From: Actinomycetota bacterium
GTDB taxonomy: Bacteria > Actinomycetota > Nitriliruptoria > Euzebyales > Egibacteraceae
DNA length: 5,020 nucleotides
Reading direction: 5' to 3'
Assembly: GCA_019347785.1 (NCBI GenBank)
Contig: JAHWKQ010000163.1
Span: 1 to 5,020 of the forward strand
A program made the position numbers and the translations under genes. How positions within the stretch are numbered: the stretch's first letter is position 1; every line of letters starts with the position of its first letter. The notes beneath the pieces are model-generated. The model did no database searches and was not told the origin of the DNA. It was given only the letters and a program-made list of their open reading frames with translations. This document shows positions 1-5,020 of the stretch, one piece after another.

Positions 1-1
1 G

Positions 2-74
2 TGCCCGCGGCAGGATTCGAACCTGCGGCCTTCTGCTCCGGAGGCAGACGCTCTCTCCCCTGAGCTACGCGGGC
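2..74 (-). tRNA. tRNA-Arg, anticodon CCG
   Basis: Reading the minus strand, a full 73-nt cloverleaf can be folded. It has a 7-bp acceptor stem (GCCCGCG with CGCGGGC), a 4-bp D stem (GCTC/GAGC), and a 5-bp anticodon stem (TCTGC/GCAGA) around the loop CTCCGGA, which puts CCG at positions 34-36. A 5-nt variable loop and a 5-bp T stem (GCAGG/CCTGC) with loop TTCGAAT complete it. It reads the arginine codon CGG, which is frequent in this GC-rich DNA. The discriminator base is A, and C35 and a D-loop A fit known arginine identity elements. Base 1 of the window is G, so the first base after the discriminator is C; that agrees with an encoded CCA but does not prove it. The gene is transcribed away from argS, the gene for the enzyme that charges it. 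Confidence 0.97.
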
Positions 75-110
75 GGGGAGGCCGCGCGCGGCGGCTGCGG
101 CAGGCTCGGG

Positions 111-116
111 AGTGTA
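111..116 (-). promoter_or_regulatory. Candidate extended -10 promoter for the tRNA-Arg gene
   Basis: On the minus strand the hexamer TACACT is preceded directly by TGC, giving a TGn-TACACT extended -10 element. It fits the loose actinobacterial pattern TANNNT. Transcription would start near position 104, leaving a leader of about 30 nt before the mature tRNA 5' end at 74 for RNase P to remove. No -35 resembling TTGACA is visible at the usual distance, since the DNA there is the GC-only inverted repeat. The same TACACT box occurs upstream of hom. This is inferred from pattern only. Confidence 0.45.
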
Positions 117-120
117 GCAT

Positions 121-141
121 CCGCCGGCCCCCGGCCGGCGG
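121..141. repeat. Perfect 9-bp inverted repeat in the tRNA-Arg/argS intergenic region
   Basis: Bases 121-129 (CCGCCGGCC) and 133-141 (GGCCGGCGG) are exact reverse complements separated by CCC. The element lies between the divergent tRNA gene and argS, just upstream of the tRNA -10 box and within the likely argS promoter region. It could be an operator or merely GC-rich self-complementarity. It is poorly placed to terminate either gene, because both are transcribed away from it. Seven-base direct repeats, GTAGCAT at 114-120 and 151-157, flank it. Confidence 0.5.
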
Positions 142-151
142 GGCGGCCCGG

Positions 152-157
152 TAGCAT
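152..157 (+). promoter_or_regulatory. Weak candidate -10 box for argS
   Basis: TAGCAT matches TATAAT at four of six positions and lies 51 bases before the chosen argS ATG, so transcription would begin around 163-165 with a short leader. An identical hexamer at 115-120 is a second candidate. Neither has a recognisable -35, so the assignment is tentative. A promoter for argS must lie somewhere in this stretch, because the gene to the left is divergent. Confidence 0.25.
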
Positions 158-201
158 TCCCAGCGCACGGTGCGGCCGCACACGCGCACTGACGACCGCA
201 C

Positions 202-206
202 GGAGG
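202..206 (+). promoter_or_regulatory. GGAGG Shine-Dalgarno-like sequence before argS
   Basis: GGAGG is a full anti-Shine-Dalgarno match, but only two bases separate it from the ATG at 209, which is closer than usual. It is the best ribosome-binding signal near the argS 5' end and favours ATG 209 over the GTG at 170, which has none. If the tight spacing disqualifies it, an in-frame GTG at 239 with AGGA ten bases upstream (225-228) is the next choice. Confidence 0.4.
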
Positions 207-208
207 AC

Positions 209-1852
209 ATGACGGGCACGGAGCAGGACGCGGCAGCCGTGCCGGGCGCGGCCGTGAGCGGCCCCGCCGGGCTCGCCGGGCTGGTGCGCGCGGCCCTCGT
301 CGCGGAGGGCCTGCCCGACGCCGAGCCGGCGTTCGAGCGACCCCGCCAGCGCCAGCACGGGGACTGGTCGACGAACGTGGCCCTGAAGCTGGCCCGCCCG
401 GCGGGGCGGCCGCCGCGCGAGCTCGCGGCCGCCATCGTCGGGCGCATCGGCGGCGCGCCCGGCGTCGAGGAGGTGCAGGTGGCGGGGCCGGGGTTCATCA
501 ACTTCCGGCTGGCCCACAGCGCGTTCGAGGAGACCATCCGCGACGCCGTGACCCTCGGCGAGGCCTACGGGCGCGGTGACGCGGGGCGGGGGCGGCGCGC
601 CCAGGTGGAGTTCGTGTCGGCCAACCCGACCGGCCCGCTGCACGTGGGCCACGGCCGTCAGGCGGCTCTGGGCGACGCGATCGCCGGGCTGCTCGACGCG
701 ACCGGCTGGGAGGTCGAGCGCGAGTACTACTTCAACGACGCCGGCAACCAGATGGAGCGCTTCGGCGCCAGCGTGGCCGCCGCCGCCCGGGGCGAGGAGC
801 CGCCCGAGGACGGCTACCACGGGGCGTACGTCGCGCACCTGGCCGCCGAGCTGACCGAGGAGGAGCTGGCCGGCGACATCACCGAGGCCGCCTACGGGCG
901 GATGCTCGAGCGGATCAAGTCCACGCTGGCCGCCTTCGGGGTGGTGTTCGACTCCTACTTCGGAGAGCGGGCGCTGCACGCGTCGGGGGCGATCGAGCGC
1001 GTCGTCGGGCGGCTGCGCGAGGCGGGCCACGCCTACGATGCCGCCGGGGCCACCTGGCTGCGCACCACGGCCTTCGGCGACGACAAGGACCGGGTCCTGC
1101 TGCGCGCCGACGGACGGCCGACCTACTTCGCCGCTGACTGCGCCTACCTCGCCTCCAAGGTGGCCCGGGGCTTCGACCGATGCATCTACGTGCTCGGCGC
1201 CGACCACCACGGCTATGTCACCCGCCTGCACGCGATCGCGGCGGCCGAGGGCCTGCCCGACGACCGCGTCGAGGTCGTCCTGCACCAGTTCGTCAACCTG
1301 TACCGCGCCGGCGTCCCCGTGCGGATGAGCAAGCGCACCGGGGACATCGTCACCTTCGACGAGCTCCTCGACGAGGTGGGGCCCGACGCCGCCCGCTACA
1401 CCTTGCTGCGCTTCTCCGCCGACGCGACGATCGACTTCGACATCGCCGAGGTGGTCCGCGCCGACCGGGACAACCCCGTCTACTACGTGCAGTACTCCAG
1501 CGCCCGCATCGCCGGCATCATGCGCACCGCGTCCGAGCGCGGCGTGCGGCCGGGCGACGTGGACGACGCCCCCCTGCACCTGCTGGTCCACGACGCCGAG
1601 CTGGAGCTGGTGCGGCGCATCGGCGCCTACCCGGAGACGGTGGCCTTCGCCGCCGAGGTGCGCGCGCCCCACCGCGTCGCTCGCTACGCCGAGGAGCTGG
1701 CGGAGGCATTCCACAAGTTCTACACGGAGTGCCAGGTCGTCGGCGACGACGCCGAGCTGACCCGTGCCCGCTACTGGCTGTGCGTGGCGGCGCGGCAGGC
1801 CCTGGCCAACGCGCTGGGGCTGCTGGGCGTGCACGCCCCCGAGCGGATGTGA
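209..1852 (+). CDS. argS: Arginyl-tRNA synthetase (class I)
   Basis: This cytoplasmic enzyme joins L-arginine to tRNA-Arg using ATP. The 547-residue product has the usual family length and domain order. The N-terminal tRNA-recognition domain includes GDWSTN at residues 51-56. The catalytic Rossmann core carries the class I signature ANPTGPLHVGHGR, with HVGH at 145-148 standing for HIGH, and then YYFNDAGNQ. GADHHGY lies near residue 330, and the second signature is VRMSKR with Met373-Ser-Lys, the KMSKS equivalent. The helical DALR anticodon-binding domain ends in HAPERM, a typical ArgS C-terminus. The start is uncertain. ATG 209 follows GGAGG very closely; in-frame GTG 170 would add 13 residues, and GTG 239 or 254 would give 537 or 532 residues and drop a low-complexity Ala/Gly stretch before the conserved domain. 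The stop TGA overlaps the next gene's GTG by four bases, indicating coupled translation. The tRNA-Arg gene is directly upstream on the other strand. Confidence 0.97.
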   Translation: MTGTEQDAAAVPGAAVSGPAGLAGLVRAALVAEGLPDAEPAFERPRQRQHGDWSTNVALKLARPAGRPPRELAAAIVGRIGGAPGVEEVQVAGPGFINFRLAHSAFEETIRDAVTLGEAYGRGDAGRGRRAQVEFVSANPTGPLHVGHGRQAALGDAIAGLLDATGWEVEREYYFNDAGNQMERFGASVAAAARGEEPPEDGYHGAYVAHLAAELTEEELAGDITEAAYGRMLERIKSTLAAFGVVFDSYFGERALHASGAIERVVGRLREAGHAYDAAGATWLRTTAFGDDKDRVLLRADGRPTYFAADCAYLASKVARGFDRCIYVLGADHHGYVTRLHAIAAAEGLPDDRVEVVLHQFVNLYRAGVPVRMSKRTGDIVTFDELLDEVGPDAARYTLLRFSADATIDFDIAEVVRADRDNPVYYVQYSSARIAGIMRTASERGVRPGDVDDAPLHLLVHDAELELVRRIGAYPETVAFAAEVRAPHRVARYAEELAEAFHKFYTECQVVGDDAELTRARYWLCVAARQALANALGLLGVHAPERM

Positions 1853-3024
1853 CCGTGCCCGGCGACGGCACCGCGGGCGTCAGGCGCTGGCGCCGGGGAC
1901 TGGAGGGGCTCGTCGGCGTCCCGGCCACCGAGGGCAACCGGGTCGACGTGCTGCGCAACGGCGACGAGATCTTCCCGGCCATGCTCGACGCGATCCGGTC
2001 CGCGCGGAGCACGGTCGACATCATGACCTACGTCTACTGGACCGGCGACGTCGCCCGGCACTTCGCCGACGCCCTGTCCGAGCGGGCCCGCGCCGGCCTG
2101 CGCGTGCGCATCCTGCTCGACGCCGTCGGCGCCCACGCCATGAGCGACGAGCTGGGCGAGCGCATGAAGGCCGCCGGCTGCCAGATGGAGTGGTTCCGCC
2201 CGCCCGGCGCCTGGAGGCTGCGCGACGCCGACCACCGCACCCACCGCAAGGTCCTCGTCGTCGACGAGCAGGTCGCCTTCGTCGGGGGCGTGGGCATCGC
2301 CCGCGAGTGGGAGGGCGACGCGCAGGACCCGTCGCACTGGCGCGACACCCACCTGCGCGTGCGCGGGCCAGCCGTGGACGGGCTGCGCGCGGCGTTCGTG
2401 GGCAACTGGGCCGAGACCGGGCGGCCGGCCTTCGACGGGCGCGACCGCTTCCCGGAGCAGGGACGGGCCGGCGAGGCCACCGTGCAGACGGTCGTGTGCC
2501 CCTCCCAGCAGGGCTGGACCGAGCTGTGCACCGTCCTGCACGCCCTCATCGGCATGGCCGAGCGGGCCGTGCGGGTGACCACCGCCTACTTCGTGCCCGA
2601 CGAGCACTTCCGAGGGATGCTGTGCGCGGCCGCCCGCCGCGGCGTCGACGTCGACGTGCTCGTCCCGGGGCCGCACATCGACAAGCGGGTCGTGCAGGTC
2701 GCCGGTGAGGCCGACTACGCCGAGCTGCTGGAGGCCGGCGTGCGCGTGTGGCGCTACCAGCCGACGATGCTGCACGCCAAGGTCGTCACGGCGGACGGCA
2801 CCGTCGCGTGCGTCGGCTCGGCCAACTTCGACCAGCGGTCGCTGCGGCTGAACGAGGAGGCCAACGTCGTCGTGTTCGACCCCGCGGTCGTGGCCACGCT
2901 GGACCGACACTTCGCCGAGGACCTCGCGCTGAGCGAGCCCGTGGACCCCGGGCGATGGGCCCGGCGGGGGCCGGTGCAGCGGGTCAGGGAGAAGCTGGCC
3001 GGCTCCATCGACTCCGAGCTGTGA
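1849..3024 (+). CDS. Phospholipase D superfamily protein, cardiolipin synthase-like (ClsB type)
   Basis: The 391-residue protein has two complete HKD motifs, the mark of phospholipase D/cardiolipin synthases. The first is HRKVLVVD (His132, Lys134, Asp139) followed by GGVGIA. The second is HAKVVTAD (His309, Lys311, Asp316) followed by GSANFDQRS. In this family one histidine forms a covalent phosphatidyl intermediate. Bacterial members commonly make cardiolipin from phosphatidylglycerol or phosphatidylethanolamine, so a membrane-surface role is likely, although hydrolase or other transferase activity cannot be excluded. No signal peptide or N-terminal membrane helices are visible, unlike ClsA; size and layout resemble ClsB. 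The C-terminus is basic (RWARRGPVQRVREK), which could favour contact with acidic lipid. The chosen GTG 1849 overlaps the argS stop by four bases (GTGA); GTG 1855 is an alternative. No good ribosome binding site precedes either. The gene overlaps lysA in the same way, so it sits inside what is elsewhere an argS-lysA pair. Confidence 0.9.
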   Translation: MTVPGDGTAGVRRWRRGLEGLVGVPATEGNRVDVLRNGDEIFPAMLDAIRSARSTVDIMTYVYWTGDVARHFADALSERARAGLRVRILLDAVGAHAMSDELGERMKAAGCQMEWFRPPGAWRLRDADHRTHRKVLVVDEQVAFVGGVGIAREWEGDAQDPSHWRDTHLRVRGPAVDGLRAAFVGNWAETGRPAFDGRDRFPEQGRAGEATVQTVVCPSQQGWTELCTVLHALIGMAERAVRVTTAYFVPDEHFRGMLCAAARRGVDVDVLVPGPHIDKRVVQVAGEADYAELLEAGVRVWRYQPTMLHAKVVTADGTVACVGSANFDQRSLRLNEEANVVVFDPAVVATLDRHFAEDLALSEPVDPGRWARRGPVQRVREKLAGSIDSEL

Positions 3025-4406
3025 GGGCCGCGCAGGACTCGGGCGGGCCGGCGCGGGCCGGCACGGCCCCGTTCCCGCGAACGGCCGTGTTCGACGGGCC
3101 CCGCCTGGTGGCCGTCGGCGGCGTGGACGTGGTCGAGCTGGCACGCCGCCACGGCACCCCCTTGTACGTCCTCGACCACGCCGAGCTCGCCGGGCGGATG
3201 CGCGAGTACCGCGCGGCGCTCGGCGCCGACGTGGACGTGGCGTACGCGGCCAAGGCGCTGTGCGTCGTCGGCGTCCTGCAGGTCGCCGCGGCCGAGGGGC
3301 TGGGGGTCGATGTCGCCAGCGAGGGCGAGCTGGTGACCGCGCACCGCGCGGGGGTGCCGATGGGCCGGGTCGTGTTCCACGGCAACAACAAGTCCGTCGA
3401 CGAGCTGGCCGCGGCCGGCCGCCTGGGCGTCGGCCGCGTCGTCGTGGACAGCTTCGCCGAGCTGGACCGCCTCGAGCGCGTGGGCCGCCGGCTCGGGCAC
3501 GTGTTCGACGTCCTGGTGCGGGTCACGCCCGGCGTGCGTGCGGGCACCCACGCGTTCGTGCGCACCGGCCACGACGACACCAAGTTCGGCTTCACCCTGT
3601 CCGCCGGGCTGGCGGGCGAGGCCGTGGCGCGCGCGGGGCGGTGCCCGCACGTGCGCCTGCGCGGCGCCCACTGCCATGTCGGCAGCCAGATCCTGGGCCC
3701 GGGGGCCTTCGAGGACGCCGCGGCGGTGTTGACCGGCTTCCTCGCGGACGTGCGCGACGCCCACGGTGTCGTCCTGGAGGAGCTCAACCTCGGTGGCGGG
3801 CTGGGCATCGCCTACCGCCGCGGGGACCGGGCGCCGGTCGTCGCCGACTACGGGGCGCGCCTGGTCCAGGCCCTGCGTGTCGGGGCGTCGGCCCGGGGCC
3901 TGCCCGAGCCCAGGCTGGCCGTCGAGCCGGGGCGCTCCATCGTCGGGCCCGCCGGCATCACCCTGTACACGGTGGGCACGGTCAAGGACGTCCCCGGCGG
4001 GCGGAGGTGGGTCAGCGTCGACGGCGGCATGAGCGACAACGTGCGCCCCGCCCTGTACGGCGCCAGCTACGAGGTCGCCGCCGCCGGCCCCGCCGCCGGC
4101 TCCGGGGGCGGGGCCGGCAGGGCGGCGGTCGTCGGCAAGCACTGCGAGTCCGGCGACGTCCTGGCGCCCGAGGCCCGGCTGCCCGACGGCGTCGCCGAGG
4201 GCACGCTGCTCGCGGTGGCCGCGACCGGCGCCTACGGGCACGTCATGGCCAGCAACTACAACCGCCTCCCGCGCCCCGCGATGGTGCTGGTCGGCGGCGG
4301 CCGCAGCGACGTGCTGGTGCGCCGCGAGACGGTCGACGACGTGCTCGCCCACGACGTGTCGCTGCCCGCGGAGGTCGCCGGCGCCCCCGGCCCCGCCGTC
4401 GACTGA
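3021..4406 (+). CDS. lysA: Diaminopimelate decarboxylase
   Basis: This PLP enzyme decarboxylates meso-2,6-diaminopimelate to L-lysine, the last step of lysine synthesis. The 461-residue product has the fold type III layout: an alanine-racemase-like barrel, then a beta domain. The PLP Schiff-base lysine is Lys78 in YAAKA. HCHVGSQ starts at His217, the glycine loop GGGLGI that holds the PLP phosphate at 258-263, and EPGR at Glu302. CESGD at Cys375 supplies the residues that reach into the partner subunit's active site in the dimer, and GAYGHVMASNYN follows. These distinguish it from ornithine/arginine decarboxylase relatives. The start GTG 3021 overlaps the preceding stop (GTGA) and has no clear ribosome binding site, so translation is probably coupled. 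In-frame GTG 3087 would give 439 residues beginning just before the conserved region. An Ala/Gly-rich linker of about 20 residues before the Cys375 motif looks like a loop expansion. The stop codon lies within the left arm of a long hairpin. Confidence 0.96.
   Translation: MRAAQDSGGPARAGTAPFPRTAVFDGPRLVAVGGVDVVELARRHGTPLYVLDHAELAGRMREYRAALGADVDVAYAAKALCVVGVLQVAAAEGLGVDVASEGELVTAHRAGVPMGRVVFHGNNKSVDELAAAGRLGVGRVVVDSFAELDRLERVGRRLGHVFDVLVRVTPGVRAGTHAFVRTGHDDTKFGFTLSAGLAGEAVARAGRCPHVRLRGAHCHVGSQILGPGAFEDAAAVLTGFLADVRDAHGVVLEELNLGGGLGIAYRRGDRAPVVADYGARLVQALRVGASARGLPEPRLAVEPGRSIVGPAGITLYTVGTVKDVPGGRRWVSVDGGMSDNVRPALYGASYEVAAAGPAAGSGGGAGRAAVVGKHCESGDVLAPEARLPDGVAEGTLLAVAATGAYGHVMASNYNRLPRPAMVLVGGGRSDVLVRRETVDDVLAHDVSLPAEVAGAPGPAVD
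4078..4101 (+). repeat. Tandem 12-base repeat inside lysA
   Basis: Two adjacent 12-base units, 4078-4089 and 4090-4101, differ only at the last base (C versus T). They encode an Ala-Ala-Gly-Pro / Ala-Ala-Gly-Ser doublet in a low-complexity linker. The period is a multiple of three, so the frame is kept. It looks like a small slippage duplication in a surface loop. Confidence 0.6.
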
Positions 4407-4447
4407 AGACTGACGTCGGTATCCCGACGCGAGGCTTCAGTCGACGG
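4396..4447 (+). terminator. Long hairpin over the lysA stop codon: candidate terminator/attenuator or operator
   Basis: Bases 4396-4408 (CCGTCGACTGAAG) and 4435-4447 (CTTCAGTCGACGG) are perfect 13-bp reverse complements. Between them a second stem, 4414-4419 with 4424-4429 (CGTCGG/CCGACG), closes a TATC loop. C4410-G4433, T4411-A4432 and G4412-C4430 can also pair, giving about 22 base pairs with one mismatch and two single-base bulges. The lysA TGA (4404-4406) is in the left arm. No T-tract follows; the downstream bases are a G-rich run. It is therefore not a classical intrinsic terminator, though actinobacterial terminators often lack T-tracts. The right arm covers the expected -35 area of the hom promoter, so a protein-binding site is an equal possibility. 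Confidence 0.5.
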
Positions 4448-4460
4448 GGTGGGGGGTGCC

Positions 4461-4466
4461 TACACT
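4461..4466 (+). promoter_or_regulatory. hom: Candidate -10 box for a leaderless hom transcript
   Basis: TACACT fits the actinobacterial TANNNT -10 pattern. The ATG at 4473 lies exactly seven bases past its last base, the normal distance from a -10 box to the transcription start, so the mRNA would begin at or within three bases of the start codon (GTG 4470 or ATG 4473). No Shine-Dalgarno sequence is present, as expected for a leaderless message. No convincing -35 is seen; TTCAGT at 4436-4441, 19 bases upstream, is a weak match lying in the hairpin's right arm. Confidence 0.5.
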
Positions 4467-4472
4467 CGGGTG

Positions 4473-5020
4473 ATGAGCGAGGCCGGTCTCACGGTGGGGC
4501 TGCTGGGCTGCGGGATCGTCGGCTCCGGCGTCGTGCGCATCCTGACCGGACACTCCGACCGCATCGCCGGGCGGCTGGGCGCACGCCTGCGGCTGGGACC
4601 GGTCGCGGTGCGCACGGGCTCGCGCGACCGCGACGTCGAGGTGCCCCGTCTGACCACCGACCCGCGCGAGGTCGTCGAGGACCCCGACGTCGACATCGTC
4701 GTCGAGGTGATGGGCGGCATCGAGCCGGCGCGGGGGCTCATCGCCGCCGCGCTGTCCGCGGGCAAGAGCGTCGTCACCGCGAACAAGGAGCTCGTCTCCA
4801 CCCTGGGCCCGGAGCTGCTGGGGCTGGCCGACGCCAAGGGGGGTCGCCTGGAGTATGAGGCGGCGGTGGCCGGGGGCATCCCCATCATCAAGCCGCTGCG
4901 CGAGTCGCTGGCCGGCGACCGCGTGCGCAGGGTACTGGGCATCCTCAACGGCACGACCAACTACATACTCACCAGGATGACCGAGGAGGGGGTGGGCTTC
5001 GGCGAGGCGCTGGTCGAGGC
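4473..5020 (+). CDS. hom: Homoserine dehydrogenase, N-terminal part (cut by window end)
   Basis: The enzyme reduces aspartate semialdehyde to homoserine with NAD(P)H, committing carbon to threonine and methionine rather than lysine. The visible 182 codons cover the nucleotide-binding domain and the beginning of the catalytic domain. The Rossmann signature GLLGCGIVG has glycines at 12, 14 and 17. VVTANKELVS contains Asn104-Lys105, the conserved active-site lysine motif. The family block AAVAGGIPIIKPLRESLAGD is followed by NGTTNYILT from residue 159. The rest of the catalytic domain, and the C-terminal ACT domain found in many actinobacterial Hom proteins (full length about 430 residues), would lie beyond the window. 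No separate aspartokinase domain precedes it, so this is a stand-alone Hom, not a ThrA-type fusion. ATG 4473 is chosen because it lines up with the upstream TACACT box; GTG 4470 would add one residue. The 66-base gap from lysA contrasts with the overlaps upstream and suggests independent initiation. Confidence 0.95.
   Translation, partial: MSEAGLTVGLLGCGIVGSGVVRILTGHSDRIAGRLGARLRLGPVAVRTGSRDRDVEVPRLTTDPREVVEDPDVDIVVEVMGGIEPARGLIAAALSAGKSVVTANKELVSTLGPELLGLADAKGGRLEYEAAVAGGIPIIKPLRESLAGDRVRRVLGILNGTTNYILTRMTEEGVGFGEALVE

Noticed and set aside
1..20. Phage or integrative-element attachment site at the tRNA 3' end
   Set aside because: tRNA 3' ends are common integration sites, but the DNA beyond it is outside the window and no integrase or repeated tRNA fragment is present here.
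65..1834. Long open frame on the minus strand opposite argS (589 codons), with similar ones at 1771-3144 and 2754-4352
   Set aside because: They lie opposite clearly conserved enzymes, have compositionally skewed His/Gly/Val/Ala/Arg-rich translations with no family motif, and are expected in DNA this GC-rich because stop codons are rare in the shadow frames.
1180..1848. Upstream extension of the phospholipase D frame inside argS
   Set aside because: The translation is Arg/Pro/Ala-rich noise in an alternate frame of argS. The conserved protein begins after the GTGA overlap at 1849.
2641..2665. GTCGAC-type short repeat in the phospholipase D gene, and a similar run at 4672-4710 in hom
   Set aside because: Both encode ordinary alternating Asp/Val beta-strand residues; GC-rich codon choice explains the repetition.
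2748..3020. Upstream extension of the lysA frame inside the phospholipase D gene
   Set aside because: It overlaps the conserved second HKD region of the other gene and has no LysA similarity. GTG 3021 gives a normal-length LysA.
3260..4858. Plus-strand frame of 532 codons crossing lysA and hom
   Set aside because: The translation is Arg/Gly-rich with no domain, and it runs through two well-supported genes in another frame.

Overview
This window looks like chromosomal core-genome DNA from a very high-GC bacterium, most likely an actinobacterium. By eye roughly three quarters of the bases are G or C, nearly every third codon position is G/C, GTG starts are used, and one promoter looks leaderless with a TACACT -10 box. 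The order argS - lysA - hom is a known actinobacterial arrangement (argS-lysA in Corynebacterium, argS-lysA-hom in Streptomyces). I cannot name the genus.

Layout: a complete tRNA-Arg(CCG) gene on the minus strand occupies the left edge. A divergent intergenic region of about 130 bases follows. It holds a probable tRNA promoter, a perfect 9-bp inverted repeat, a weak candidate argS promoter and a GGAGG sequence. Four plus-strand genes then run to the right edge: argS (arginyl-tRNA synthetase), a two-HKD phospholipase D/cardiolipin synthase-like gene, lysA (diaminopimelate decarboxylase), and the first 182 codons of hom (homoserine dehydrogenase), cut by the window end.

The first three protein genes are joined by identical 4-base GTGA stop/start overlaps and have no good ribosome binding sites at the internal starts, so they probably form one translationally coupled transcript. 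The junction after lysA is different. A long hairpin with a perfect 13-bp outer stem straddles the lysA stop codon. It is followed by a TACACT box placed for a leaderless hom transcript, so hom probably begins a separate or conditionally linked unit.

Functionally, lysA and hom are on the two branches of the aspartate family after aspartate semialdehyde (lysine on one side; threonine and methionine on the other). argS and the neighbouring tRNA-Arg serve arginine charging. The phospholipid gene inside the argS-lysA pair is the one member without an obvious pathway link. I see no mobile element, CRISPR array or defence system, and nothing that I would call a new biological system; the most interesting items are the gene insertion and the lysA-hom junction.
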